Position numbers and translations under genes: made by a program. DNA of 64,000 nucleotides from Mycoplasmopsis equigenitalium (GTDB lineage: Bacteria; Bacillota_I; Bacilli_A; Mycoplasmatales; Metamycoplasmataceae). This document shows, piece by piece, positions 22,645-32,845 of the stretch. The notes under the pieces are model-generated. The model had not been told where the DNA came from, did no database searches, and worked only from the letters and a program-made list of their open reading frames with translations. How positions within the stretch are numbered: position 1 is the stretch's first letter; every line of letters starts with the position of its first letter. The stretch covers positions 695,345 to 759,344 of the forward strand of contig NZ_CP101808.1 of the NCBI RefSeq assembly GCF_024498255.1, in the 5' to 3' direction.

Positions 22645-23387
22645 TGAATTTAACAAACAAAAAAGAGCATCAAGCCTACTTAAGTAAGCTCAAGGCCCTC
22701 CTTGAAACTTATCAAGTACCATACAATAATCTTGAACTTTATATTACAGCCTTTACACATGGTTCGTATAACAACCAACAACACAAACAAAAAACTTACG
22801 AACTGCTTGAATTTCTTGGCGACTCATTAATTGGTAGTTACGCCGCAAAACACATTTATTATGAACTTAATGAGAAAGATATCAACGATCCTGGTATTGC
22901 CACCAAGATTAAATCAGAAGTTGTTAAAAACGCTGCACTAGGTAAAATTACTGTTGAAACCGGGTTAGTAGATTTAATTATTCACTCCCTTAAAAATCTT
23001 GATGATAAAGAACAAAATAAGATTAAAGGTGATATCTTTGAATCGCTTTGTGGATGCATTTATGTTGACACAAGTTTAAACGACTTAAATAATTTTTTAA
23101 ATATAATATTAAAGCCAAAACTTGTGGCACAATTAAAGAAAATAGACAAGATGGCAGAGCACCCAAAATCAATTTTTCAAGAGTTAATTCAAAAACACAA
23201 ACTCGGCGAAATTGTTTACGAAACCAAGGAATTTGTTGAAGATAATCATTTAATGTTCATCAGTAAATTAATGGTTAATGGCATGGTTTTTGGGGAAGGT
23301 GTAGGCACAAGTAAACAAAATGCTGAAACCGACGCTGCTGAAAAAGGGTTGAAAAAATACCAGGAGGTTCGTAATGAAACTAATTAA
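22644..23387 (+). CDS. rnc: Ribonuclease III
   Basis: 247 aa. Cleaves double-stranded RNA, including rRNA precursors. The catalytic domain has the signature [12 protein letters not shown] (about 52-63) and the second acidic site [10 protein letters not shown] (about 127-136). A double-stranded-RNA-binding domain occupies about 168-243 ([29 protein letters not shown]). Start overlaps the plsX stop. The smc start lies 14 nt inside its end, as in the conserved rnc-smc pair of Firmicutes. Confidence 0.92.
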   Translation: MNLTNKKEHQAYLSKLKALLETYQVPYNNLELYITAFTHGSYNNQQHKQKTYELLEFLGDSLIGSYAAKHIYYELNEKDINDPGIATKIKSEVVKNAALGKITVETGLVDLIIHSLKNLDDKEQNKIKGDIFESLCGCIYVDTSLNDLNNFLNIILKPKLVAQLKKIDKMAEHPKSIFQELIQKHKLGEIVYETKEFVEDNHLMFISKLMVNGMVFGEGVGTSKQNAETDAAEKGLKKYQEVRNETN

Positions 23388-26307
23388 AATTTTCGCTCAC
23401 GGATTTAAATCGTTCGCCGACCCTATTACACTAACATTCGATGGTGGTGTAACGGGGATTGTTGGACCAAATGGAAGTGGTAAATCAAACATTAATGATG
23501 CTGTGCGTTGAGTTTTAGGTGAATCATCATCAAAACAGCTTCGGGGAGATAACATGAACGATGTTATCTTCGCCGGAAGTAAAACAGCACCAGAAATGGA
23601 TCGTGCCGAAGTTACTCTTACTTTTGATAATAAAGATCGAACAATTCAAAACCAAGGTGATACCTTTACTATTTCACGGGTAATTAAACGTAATGTAGGT
23701 GGTAACCTTTACTTCATAAACGGTGAAGAAGCTCGGTTGAGAGATATTAAAGAAATCGCAATGCAAACAGGGATTTCGAAATCATCTTTAGCTATTATTT
23801 CGCAAGGAACGGTTAGTGATATTGCTGAAGCAAGTCCAATTCAAAGACGTGGAATCTTTGAAGAAGCGGCGGGTGTAAGTATTTATAAATCAAGAAAAGA
23901 TGAAGCACTACGTAAACTTGAAAGAACAATGATCGAACTTGAAAAAGTTGAAGATCGGGTAAAGACACAAGAAAAGCTTCTTAACAAACTGCAAAAACAA
24001 GCGGAAAAAGCTAAAATCTGAATGGATAAAACTAACCAACTTAAAGATGTTGAAATTGGTTTACTCGTTAACAACATTAGTCATTACAGCGAGTTACTTG
24101 AAAAACTTGATACCGAACTTAAAGGGGTAGATGAAACTAAAGCTAACCTTAACAAACTTCTTGATGAAGCAGAAGATGTTATTAGACATAAATCAACCTT
24201 TAAATACGACCTCGAAAAAGAATTACAAGAACTTAAAAATGAAAATGATGCAATCAATGTTAAATTACGTAACATTGAAATTGCAAAAGTTCGTCAAGCC
24301 GAACAAAGAAAAGTTATTTATGGTGGTTTAGTTGATGCAACACCAGAACAAATCATCGAATCATTAAAAGAAGAAATTAAAGAAAAAAATGATGACTTTT
24401 TAGCTTTTAAAAACCAATTAGAAAACATTCGAACCAAAGCTGAAACATTTAAAAAAGAAGCTGAAGAACTTGAAAAAATTCGTCAAGAACTAAATGCAAA
24501 ATTTGTAACTAATGAACGAAACAGACAAGTTATTAATGCAACTTTAATTTCATTAAGAGAACAATATAAATCACAAAACCATTTATCACAAGGAACAAAA
24601 ACAATTCTTGATAACAAGTTTTTATTCAAAGGACTTGAAGGTACCGTTGCTGATTTAATTAAATTCGATTCAAAATACCACAACGCGATGTCGATTATTC
24701 TTGGCCAAAGCGTTCAAAACCTTGTAGTTGATACACCCGAAACCGCCATTAAAGCCATTAATTTCTTAAAAAATAATAAAAATGGTCGGGCAACATTCAT
24801 CCCTCTTTCGTCTGTTTCGCCTAAATTTGTGCGTCAAGAACACCTTTACATTCTTGAAGGAATGAAAGGTTACATCGGAATTGCTAGCGACTTAGCACAA
24901 GCCGATGCTAAATTTGGAATTCTTGTTAAATTCTTACTTGGTAATATTTTGGTAGCCGAAACTATCGAACACGCTAACCAAATTGCCGAATTACTAGATA
25001 AAAGATACACAGTTGTTTCACTTGATGGTGATATCGTTCGTCCTGGCGGGGTTATGCAAGGTGGTGAAAAAGTTAAAAACACCATCTTTGGTATTGAAGA
25101 AAAAATCAAAGAACTTGAAGCCGCTATTCCAAAACACGACGAATACGAAAAGAATGTTCGTAGCGAAATGAACAAAGTTCAAATTCAATACGAAAACAAA
25201 ATGAAGATTATTACCGGTTTTACCGAGGAAGCATTCAAAATTAGACAAAATATTGAACGCACCGAAGTTGAACTTACTGAACTTAATATTAAATTTAGAA
25301 ACCTTTCAAATGAAGAACTTAAACTTTCAAATGTTCTAAATATTGAAACAAACGTTGAAGCACTTAAAACTAAGCAAATTGAAAATACAGCACATATCAA
25401 TGCAAAACAAGAACAAATTGCTGATTTTGCAAAGGAAATTACTAAATTAACAATTGAAAAAATGGACTTCGAAAAACAATTAAGAAATTTTGAAACCAAA
25501 TTTAATGACAAAATTCGTGAAAAAGATCGTTCACAACTATACCTTAAACAAGCATCAGAACGTCTTAGCGAACACTACAAAATGACTTTTGAAGTCGCAA
25601 GTGAACAATACAAGCTTGAACTCGAAGTCGATGAAGCAACCAAGATTGTTAAAACACTTCGCCGTGAAATCGATGAGCTTGGAGCAGTTAACCTAGAAGC
25701 TCTTCGTGAATACGAAGAAGTTAAAAAAGAATATGACATTCTTACCGAAAGCTATGACGAAATTTCAGAAGCAAAAAACAAAATTGATGAGGCTATTGCT
25801 CAATTAGATAAGATTATTATTTCAAGATTAACAAATGTTGTCGATGAAGTTAATAAAGAAATTAACGAAGTCTTTAGTGCAATGTTTGGTGGTGGTAGCG
25901 CTAATGTTAAATTTAGCGACCCAAACAATGTGCTTGAATCAGGAATCGAAATTGAAGCACAACCTCCTGGCAAGATGATTAAAAACCTTAAATTATTCTC
26001 AGGTGGAGAAAAATCATTGATTGCCATCTCGTTATTATTTGCAATTATTAAATCAAGACCGCTTCCACTTTGTATCCTTGATGAGGTAGAGGCCGCACTT
26101 GATGAATCGAACGTTGTTCGTTATGCTGAATTCTTACAAAAACTAAAAGATACAACCCAATTCCTTGTTGTTACACACCGTCATGGAACAATGGCAAACG
26201 TTGATCGTTTAGTTGGTGCCTCGATGCAAAAAAGAGGTATTACTTCGTTCTTTACTGTAAGTATCGAAGATGCCAAAAAAATGCTTGAAGAAGCAGAAGA
26301 AAAATAA
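23374..26307 (+). CDS. smc: Chromosome segregation ATPase SMC
   Basis: 977 aa, shorter than typical bacterial SMC (about 1180) mainly through shorter coiled coils. Walker A is [20 protein letters not shown] (about 30-50). Coiled-coil arms flank a hinge (about 420-570, EGTVADLI through [10 protein letters not shown]). The C-terminal head has [16 protein letters not shown] (about 874) and Walker [16 protein letters not shown] (about 898). Start ATG 23374 has an AGGAGG site inside the end of rnc. One internal Trp (residue 216) is TGA, so standard-code translation splits the gene. Confidence 0.95.
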
Positions 26308-26308
26308 T

Positions 26309-26339
26309 AAAAAACATACCACTTTGCGGTATGTTTTTT
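26309..26339. terminator. Bidirectional terminator between smc and tpiA
   Basis: Stem AAAAAACATACC (26309-26320) with GGTATGTTTTTT (26328-26339). A/T flanks allow termination of smc (plus) and tpiA (minus), whose stop codon starts at 26340. Confidence 0.88.
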
Positions 26340-27056
<717 letters not shown>

Positions 27057-27156
27057 TTAATTCTCCTTAATGTAAAAATTATAAAGTAAATTTATTTTTA
27101 TTTATTCTAAAAATTAAAGACATTTGGCGGCATATTTTTGGCAACATAAATTATTG

Positions 27157-27181
27157 TTTTTCAACGAAAAATGTTGAAAAA
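27157..27181. promoter_or_regulatory. Palindrome in the tpiA/ftsY intergenic region
   Basis: TTTTTCAAC (27157-27165) and GTTGAAAAA (27173-27181), 7-bp centre. It lies in the 206-bp divergent gap. No T-run in the right place for either gene, so an operator-like site is possible; no regulator is known. Confidence 0.4.
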
Positions 27182-27225
27182 ACCTTGAATTATACTAAAA
27201 ATTTGTTTACTATAAAATAATAATT

Positions 27226-27255
27226 ATGTCAGTAAAAAGTATTAATTTAATATAA
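27226..27255 (+). promoter_or_regulatory. Promoter giving a leaderless ftsY mRNA
   Basis: ATGTCA (27226-27231), 18-bp spacer, TATAAT (27250-27255). ATG follows 7 nt after the -10, so the expected start of transcription is at or next to the start codon. No ribosome binding site is present. Confidence 0.65.
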
Positions 27256-27262
27256 TAAATAC

Positions 27263-28372
27263 ATGGGATTTTTTAAAAGATTAAAAGAACGAATTTTTCG
27301 TTTAAAAGTTAATGACGAGACTAAAGAAGAAATATTAGCAAAAGAAGAAAAAGCACGTCAAGAGCGCGTAGCCCAAAAGGAAGAAGTAACACAGGCTAAA
27401 GGTATTCAAAAGCTAGAAGATGAATATTACAAAAAACATGACGCTAATAAATATGTTGCTGGGCTAGCAAAAATCAATAATTCTTTCTCTCGTAAAATTA
27501 TGGAATTACAAACCTCACATCATCAGATTGATGAAGATTTTTTTGATGACTTGGAAGAGATTTTGATTATGTCTGATATTTCAGCAAAACTTGTAATGAT
27601 TATTGTTAATGAAATTAAGAAAGAAGTTAAGATCAACAACATCACAGATATCAAATTAATTAACGAAATTGTTGTTGATAAAATGTTCATGGTTTACGCT
27701 AACAAAACTGTGGTTGATACCACACTCAATTTTGAAGATAATCGCTTAAATGTGTTTATCGTGATTGGTGTCAATGGTAGTGGCAAGACAACTTCAATTG
27801 CCAAACTAGCACATAATTACCAAAAACAAGGCAAAAAGGTTCTTGTTGCCGCAGCTGATACATTCCGTGCTGGAGCAGTTGATCAACTTGAAAAATGAAC
27901 GCAACGTATTGGTTGTGAAATTGTTAAATCAGAAAAAGTTAACGGCGATCCTGCAAGCGTTGTTTACAAGGGACTTGAAAAAGCAAAAGCAGAAAATTAT
28001 GATTTATTAATCATAGATACTGCCGGGCGTTTACAAAACAAAGTTAACTTAATGAATGAGCTAGAAAAAATGTATAAAATTCTTCGCAATACAGATGCAA
28101 CTATGCCTCATGAATGCTTACTTGTACTTGATGCAACCACTGGTCAAAACGCCATTTCTCAGGTCCGTGAATTCAATAGTATTACGAATTTATCAGGTTT
28201 AATTTTAACCAAAATGGATGGAACAAGCAAAGGTGGAATTGTTGTTTCTATTAAAGATGAGTTTGACTTAGATGTTAAACTTTTAGGCTTAGGCGAAGGT
28301 TTAGATGATCTCAAAGAATTTGACCTTGATAACTTTATTTACGGAATGACAAACAGCTTAATGGAGCAATAA
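27263..28372 (+). CDS. ftsY: Signal recognition particle receptor FtsY
   Basis: 369 aa. GTPase that docks ribosome-SRP complexes at the membrane. A short N-terminal amphipathic basic stretch ([12 protein letters not shown]) and charged linker replace the long acidic A domain of E. coli. The N domain spans about 70-155. The G domain has [10 protein letters not shown] (about 169-178), [14 protein letters not shown] (about 198-211), DTAGRLQNK (about 252), [10 protein letters not shown] (about 316) and GLGEGLDDL near the end. The Trp at 212 is TGA. Start ATG 27263 is leaderless. A TAATG overlap joins it to the ylxM-like gene. Confidence 0.95.
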
Positions 28373-28593
28373 TGAATATTGATGATCGAACAAAATTACT
28401 AGAGCTTTGAGATAAATATAAAAACTTTTTAACTGACAAACAACAAGAAATTTTCGAAATGTATTTAATCGATGATCTAACTTATGGTGAAATTGGCAAG
28501 GTATTAGGAACAACTCGCGCCAATGCGTATGATGCCATCAAAAAAGCTAAACAAAAACTAATTGAAATTGAAAACAAACTAGGTAAGGAGTAA
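28372..28593 (+). CDS. YlxM/p13-like helix-turn-helix protein (UPF0122)
   Basis: 73 aa. Sigma-70 region 4-like helix-turn-helix (LTDKQQEIFEMYLIDDLTYG, then EIGKVLGTTRANAYDAIKKA). Relatives are encoded next to ffh or ftsY and are thought to regulate or assist the SRP system. The start overlaps the ftsY stop (TAATG) and the end is one base from the rbfA start. About two-thirds the length of typical YlxM, but both helices of the HTH are present. One Trp is TGA. Confidence 0.8.
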
Positions 28594-28594
28594 A

Positions 28595-28930
28595 ATGAGA
28601 AGTATTTCTATTTCTAAAAAAGAAGGTCAACTTAAAAATATTCTTAGCATTATTATCGAAGAATTAGATGATAAGGACATTGTTTTACCCACAATTGTTG
28701 ATGTTCGCTTATCAAACGACACATCACACGCTCGAATCTTTGTAAGTTTTTACAAACAAAAAAATCGTGGATTATCAAAATTAATCGGGGCAACCAACTA
28801 TATTAAAAAACAACTTGCAGCATACTTGGACTGACGAAAAATTCCTAACCTTGTTTTTGAATTAGATCATCTTACTGATGATGGAATGAGAATTGATAAA
28901 ATCTTGGAAGATTTAAAAAAAGAGGCTTAG
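28595..28930 (+). CDS. rbfA: Ribosome-binding factor A
   Basis: 111 aa. Helps 30S subunit maturation (16S rRNA 5' end). Recognised by length, the N-terminal basic helix (ILSIIIEEL), the KH-like core (PTIVDVRLSNDTSHARIFVSF) and the end IPNLVFELDHLTDDGMRIDKIL, which matches the family's IPxLxFxxD...G pattern. Ribosome binding site TAAGGAG lies in the last codons of the preceding gene. Its stop TAG overlaps, base for base, the stop of the convergent kinase gene. Confidence 0.88.
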
Positions 28931-28940
28931 TCCTCTTTTT
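28917..28940. terminator. Bidirectional terminator spanning two convergent gene ends
   Basis: Stem AAAAAGAGG (28917-28925) with CCTCTTTTT (28932-28940). It includes the last codons and stop codons of both rbfA and the minus-strand kinase gene. Confidence 0.8.
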
Positions 28941-29661
28941 TCTTTCTTCTTAATAAAATTTCTTGATGATACTTGTCTAGATTTTTAATATATGGCGCAT
29001 CGTCAAAATATTTTTTTGGTTGCGCATTAACCCAAAGAACAACGAGATAATTAACTAAAATTTTTTGTTGCAATATATATTCATAAATATAATCATCATA
29101 ACGATCTAATAAAATCGTTTCTTGCTCGTCAGTTAGGTGGCTCGATTCGATAAAATATGCCAAATCAAAATGCTTATCACCCATTGTCGCGTATTCTCAA
29201 TCCACAATATAAAGTTTGTCATTTTTTAAGACCATATTTTGAGTTCATAAGTCATTATGACACGGAGTGTCTTTTTTCATATTAGTTAAAATTTTATTAA
29301 TCCGTTTATAGTAAGCATCAATTTTAGGAATCTTAATGCCTTTTTGAGCCAAAATTTTAAGATATTCGCGAATTCGATCTTTAATATTAAATTTAGGAAA
29401 AGCGAGATTAGAATTGTGCAATGTTTTTAAACAGTCAGAAATTTTTTCAATGTTATCTTTTGTTAACTTTGGCTCTTCGCCTTCAATTAATTCTCATTTT
29501 GTTTTTTCTGGTGTGTTAAGTATTAATTTTGGCACAAAATTAAGAACACTTAAAATAGCATAATCAATATTATGATTAAATTGATTTTTATGTTTCTCTT
29601 GAACAAAAGTGTTATTTTCTACATATGAATAATTGGTGAGCCCTTGCGTAATTTTTTGCAT
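28927..29661 (-). CDS. Choline/ethanolamine kinase-like phosphotransferase (LicA/APH fold)
   Basis: 244 aa. The catalytic HNDLWTQNM (about 146-154, HxDxxxxN loop) and metal-binding IVDWEYA (about 164-170) are intact, as in choline kinases and aminoglycoside phosphotransferases. The N-lobe is short (QKITQGLTNYSYVENN). The likely role is phosphorylation of choline or a similar amine for lipid or glycan decoration; the substrate cannot be told from sequence. Start ATG 29661 has no ribosome binding site but a TATAAT 6 nt upstream. Three Trp in the catalytic region are TGA. Confidence 0.8.
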
Positions 29662-29667
29662 ATTTTT

Positions 29668-29673
29668 ATTATA
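29668..29673 (-). promoter_or_regulatory. -10 box giving a leaderless kinase mRNA
   Basis: TATAAT on the minus strand, 6 nt before ATG 29661. No Shine-Dalgarno lies between them. Confidence 0.6.
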
Positions 29674-29731
29674 TATAAATTAAGTAATAAGTTTTGCAGA
29701 TTTATTCTTATATTCAGAAAACAAAATATAG

Positions 29732-29760
29732 AAAATTTCAATAAAAAATACTGAAATTTT
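29732..29760 (-). terminator. Possible weak terminator after the PHP-ATPase operon
   Basis: AAAATTTCA (29732-29740) pairs with TGAAATTTT (29752-29760), in the 129-bp gap after the small gene's stop at 29791. The stem is all A/T except one G:C pair and the downstream T-tract is interrupted, so the assignment is tentative. Confidence 0.4.
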
Positions 29761-29790
29761 GTTGATAAACTGCTTTTTTTAGCATATAAA

Positions 29791-30081
29791 TTATTGGGTT
29801 TTTTCTGTTGTAATTTTTGCAGCAAAATCATGAAACAAGTCACCTAGATATTTTGCTGAAATATTTGTCTTTTTAAGTTCTTGAAAATTTTGGGTTTCTT
29901 GAACCTCAATATTGTCCGAATTTAATAAGTGTTTTAGTAAAAATTCTAAAATTTTATCTGTTTGTCAATTTTCTTTTGGTCTTTCTAAATCAATTGAAAT
30001 AAAATTTTTGCTATTATTAGAATCTGAAATTTTTATTAATTTAACACCGTTTTTTTCTTCTTTGTAATCGATATTTATCAT
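29791..30081 (-). CDS. Small protein of the PHP-ATPase operon, unknown function
   Basis: 96 aa, acidic to neutral, no membrane segment or known motif seen. The N-terminal half looks strand-rich (INIDYKEEKNGVKLIKISD), the C-terminal half helical (ILEFLLKHLL, YLGDLFHDFAAKI). Start ATG 30081 has AAAGGA and lies one base beyond the ATPase gene's stop codon, so it is almost certainly the third gene of that operon. One Trp is TGA. It could be a regulator, immunity or adaptor subunit; this rests on position only. Confidence 0.75.
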
Positions 30082-30082
30082 T

Positions 30083-31786
30083 TTAGTTTTCCTTTCTAGA
30101 TTTTATATTTTTCATTTTTTCATCATATACTTCTTTTCGAAGTTCAAAGGCTTCGGCGCCTCCTTCTAAATAATGAAAATCTGCTGTTTCTTTTTTATTA
30201 TTGTCTTTAATAATTACTTCGTCAATTTTAAATTTATCACGTAAATTTTCGGCAAATAAATTTGTTGAAATTGTTTTTCCGTCGAGTAATAATCCGATAT
30301 TTGAATTATGAGTAACAATGAACATTTGTTTGCCTTTATTCTTTTGTTCTTTTAAAAGTGGAAGAATTTCTGAAAATATTGTTCTGTTATCTAAGTTGTC
30401 CTCAATTTGATCAAGTAATAAATATTTTGACTCTTTTTTGTGAGAAGATACATTCTTTATTGTGTAGGTTACACCAAATAAAGTTTTTTGTCCTTGAGAT
30501 AAATTCTCGTATGGAACATCACCAGCGTAGACTTTCAAGTGTCTAAAAACAAGAAAATTAATAATATCTTCCTTATCTTTTTTCGAAATTGTAGATGTAA
30601 TTTCTTTGTTCGCTGTTTTATTACAAATTAGGCCGTAAATGTTCATATTGTCTTTACTCATACCAAAAAGTCTTTTAAAAATTTCTTGCTTTTCTTCCAT
30701 ATCTAAAGAAAAGGGTGTAATTTTATAAATAAAATTATCACTACCATCCCCTTTAATTGAATAATCCCAATTAATTGTTATTTCGGTATTAATAACATCT
30801 TTTAATTTTTTATTAATATTAAAAATCAATTTTAAGGCATCGGCAAAAAAGGTTTTTAATTTGTCATAACTTTGATATTCTTTTTGTTCTTTTTGAATTT
30901 CATCTTTATATTTTCTTGATAACTCTTGAAAACAAGCAGCAAAAGAATTTATACCATTTTGACATTTCTTAATTCTTTTTTCGATTTCTAAAACGAAACT
31001 CAACATTTGTTTTTCAAATAAATCGTAAATTTCTTTTCGGATTTTTAACTTTTGGTCTTTTTCATGAACATTGCACAATCTTGATTCATAAGCTAAATTT
31101 ACGAACTTCTCATAATCAGTGAATGCCTTACCAAATTCTTTTTGCATATCCTCTTTATATTGATTAATTAGTTGATCGAAATTATTGTTTACAACCTTAT
31201 TGTTAAAATTAATATCAAACCAGTATTCACTTTGCTTTTTATTTGTATCAAAAGGTTTAGTTACTTCGAAAATAACTGGAGCGTGTGGTTTTTGCTCAGT
31301 TTTTAATTGATAATTTGAGAATTCATCTTTTAAACTCTCAAACATTGAAAATAAACATTTTTCTTGGGCAGCATTACCATTAATTTGTCGAACGAAAATT
31401 TCACGTTTTTTCTTCTTATTGTTTTCAACATTTTCTGTTGTATCAAGCGAAGTTTTACGATCATCGTCTTGTGTAATGTAACCTTCTATTTTCTCTTGAA
31501 CAATTTCTTCAGCATCCCTAAGATCACTCTTAGTTCCTTTAGCAATTGAAAACGATTTTTGTTCCGAATCCAAATTGTATTCAATATTTTCTTCACAATT
31601 TAATTGACCTGCCAAAAACGGTTTTGTTTCGATAAATTTTTCTTCTGCTATAGCAAAAGCAATTAATTTTAATAAAGTACTTTTGCCAGAACCTTTAGGC
31701 CCAACAATAATATTGACTTTTTCGTCAAACTCAAGAACATTTTTATCTGTACCATTTTTTTCTTTAAAAATTAGTTTTTTTAACAT
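30083..31786 (-). CDS. SMC/ABC-like ATPase, TrlF-type ATPase half
   Basis: 567 aa. Walker A is GPKGSGKST (29-37). A long, helical, Lys/Glu-rich middle (about 130-400) resembles the insertion of Rad50/SMC-like ATPases. The C-terminal half has the signature LSQGQKTLFG (about 428), Walker B YLLLDQIEDNLDN (about 452) and a THNSN switch (about 487). The DQxEDNLDN form is what I associate with ATPases fused to PHP domains (TrlF-type). Here the PHP domain is encoded separately, immediately upstream, with a TAATG overlap. Both Trp codons are TGG and there is no internal TGA, unlike neighbouring long genes. Confidence 0.8.
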   Translation of the reverse strand: MLKKLIFKEKNGTDKNVLEFDEKVNIIVGPKGSGKSTLLKLIAFAIAEEKFIETKPFLAGQLNCEENIEYNLDSEQKSFSIAKGTKSDLRDAEEIVQEKIEGYITQDDDRKTSLDTTENVENNKKKKREIFVRQINGNAAQEKCLFSMFESLKDEFSNYQLKTEQKPHAPVIFEVTKPFDTNKKQSEYWFDINFNNKVVNNNFDQLINQYKEDMQKEFGKAFTDYEKFVNLAYESRLCNVHEKDQKLKIRKEIYDLFEKQMLSFVLEIEKRIKKCQNGINSFAACFQELSRKYKDEIQKEQKEYQSYDKLKTFFADALKLIFNINKKLKDVINTEITINWDYSIKGDGSDNFIYKITPFSLDMEEKQEIFKRLFGMSKDNMNIYGLICNKTANKEITSTISKKDKEDIINFLVFRHLKVYAGDVPYENLSQGQKTLFGVTYTIKNVSSHKKESKYLLLDQIEDNLDNRTIFSEILPLLKEQKNKGKQMFIVTHNSNIGLLLDGKTISTNLFAENLRDKFKIDEVIIKDNNKKETADFHYLEGGAEAFELRKEVYDEKMKNIKSRKEN

Positions 31787-32505
31787 TACTTCCTTTCTTC
31801 AATATATATTTTTTTATTTTTAATTGCCATCTTAACACTTTCATAAGTTGCATCGGCTTCAACATAAGTATTATGTTTACTGTGTTCTGGGTATTTTCTT
31901 CAAGTATGGGTATCACTAAAAACAACGACCGGAACTTCTTCTCTTGCTAGTTCTTTTTCCTTTTTTCTTATTGATTTAAGATTTGAACTTTTAAGATCTG
32001 TTGTATCATACGCATCAACACGAGCGTCCTCAAAATCCTCTCAGTGCATGTTATCTTGGCCTTTGCCAGTATGGGGAAAAACCATAAAATCAAATTCTTT
32101 CAGAATTTCAAGTGCTTCTTTATACGTATGAACAATCATTGGTGTTCGATATTTACTAAAATTATTTTTAATCACTTGTTCAAGTTTGTCTAAGTCAGAA
32201 TCAGGATTAAAAATAAAAACCGCTTGGCCTTTTTCATTTTGCGTTTTCGCTTTTGGATTATGTGTTTTCAAATCAACTTCAACACCTGGGAAAAGTACTA
32301 AATTTCATTTTTTATTAGCTAATAATTCTCTCCTTTTAATAAAACTATCTTTATAAAAGTAATCATGATCAGCAATACTTGCAACAGCAACATGGTTTTT
32401 GATTAAAACATCAAAGATCTCTAAATCTGTGTATTTTTGCGCATTGCTTCCTGTAATATTCGAATCAGCAGAATGTGTGTGTAAATCAATTTTTATTCAA
32501 GCCAT
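31786..32505 (-). CDS. PHP-domain metal-dependent phosphoesterase
   Basis: 239 aa. The PHP metal-ligand set is complete: DLHTHSADSN (about 6-15), IADHDY (about 47), FPGVEVDL (about 76), a His in FPHTGKG (about 150) and the final FSDTHTW (about 201). Such proteins hydrolyse phosphodiester or phosphomonoester bonds; the PHP halves of TrlF-type proteins are thought to act on nucleic acids, but the substrate here is unknown. Start ATG 32505 is preceded by AGGAGG at a long spacing (about 12 nt). It is the first gene downstream of the riboswitch. Trp codons are TGA. Confidence 0.82.
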
Positions 32506-32703
32506 AGCTAATCGTAACCTCCTATACATTTTGCCGTGATAATTAAATAATCAATAAAGTTTGATTGTTTTAAAATGTATAGAAAATAAAGCGTAATGTT
32601 GATAAATAAGATAATTAATTAATCAAAACACCAACACATTATTATTAGCTAATTATCCATTTCATTATACAATGAAAAGCAACCGAAAAAATAAATAAAA
32701 AAA
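32506..32703. other. Leader region before the PHP gene, no gene seen
   Basis: About 200 nt of AT-rich sequence. It contains a minus-strand TATAAT-like box near 32670 without a good -35, and a small hairpin (AATCAA/TTGATT near 32555) about 40 nt before the PHP ribosome binding site. Only very short peptides are open. Confidence 0.5.
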
Positions 32704-32735
32704 ATAAGAATGCAATTTTATGGTTGCATTCTTAT
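32704..32735 (-). terminator. Intrinsic terminator downstream of the riboswitch
   Basis: Perfect 12-bp stem (32704-32715 with 32724-32735), loop of 8, followed on the minus strand by eight T's. It lies 24 nt after the aptamer. It may be the riboswitch's expression platform, the 3' end of the ABC transporter transcript, or both. Confidence 0.85.
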
Positions 32736-32758
32736 ATGAAATAGAAAAAAAGGGGGGT

Positions 32759-32824
32759 TAGTGTAGTCACCAGTTAGGTTGGTGGTAGAAACGTAGTTAC
32801 CATTATCAAACTATATATACACTA
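32759..32824 (-). promoter_or_regulatory. Purine riboswitch, guanine-type aptamer
   Basis: On the minus strand, P1 is TAGTGTA (32824-32818) with TACACTA (32765-32759). P2 is TAGTT/AACTA around a loop with ATAATGG. The invariant GTTTCTACC lies at 32792-32784. P3 is CACCA/TGGTG around ACCTAAC, and J3/1 is GACTAC. The loops carry the GG and CC needed for the L2-L3 contact. The specificity base of J3/1 (plus coordinate 32766) is C, as in guanine rather than adenine aptamers. The J2/3 sequence is canonical, which argues against the 2'-deoxyguanosine variant. The only gene set downstream on this strand is the PHP-ATPase operon. Confidence 0.88.
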
Positions 32825-32845
32825 TCCGAGTAAGTGCTATATATC

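Noticed and set aside
29619-29843. 74-codon minus-strand frame overlapping the kinase start
   Set aside because: It lies mostly in the leader and a different frame of the kinase gene and has no ribosome binding site or protein-like pattern.
32759-32824. 2'-deoxyguanosine or adenine riboswitch
   Set aside because: The J2/3 core GTTTCTACC is canonical and the specificity base is C, both pointing to guanine; ligand still needs testing.
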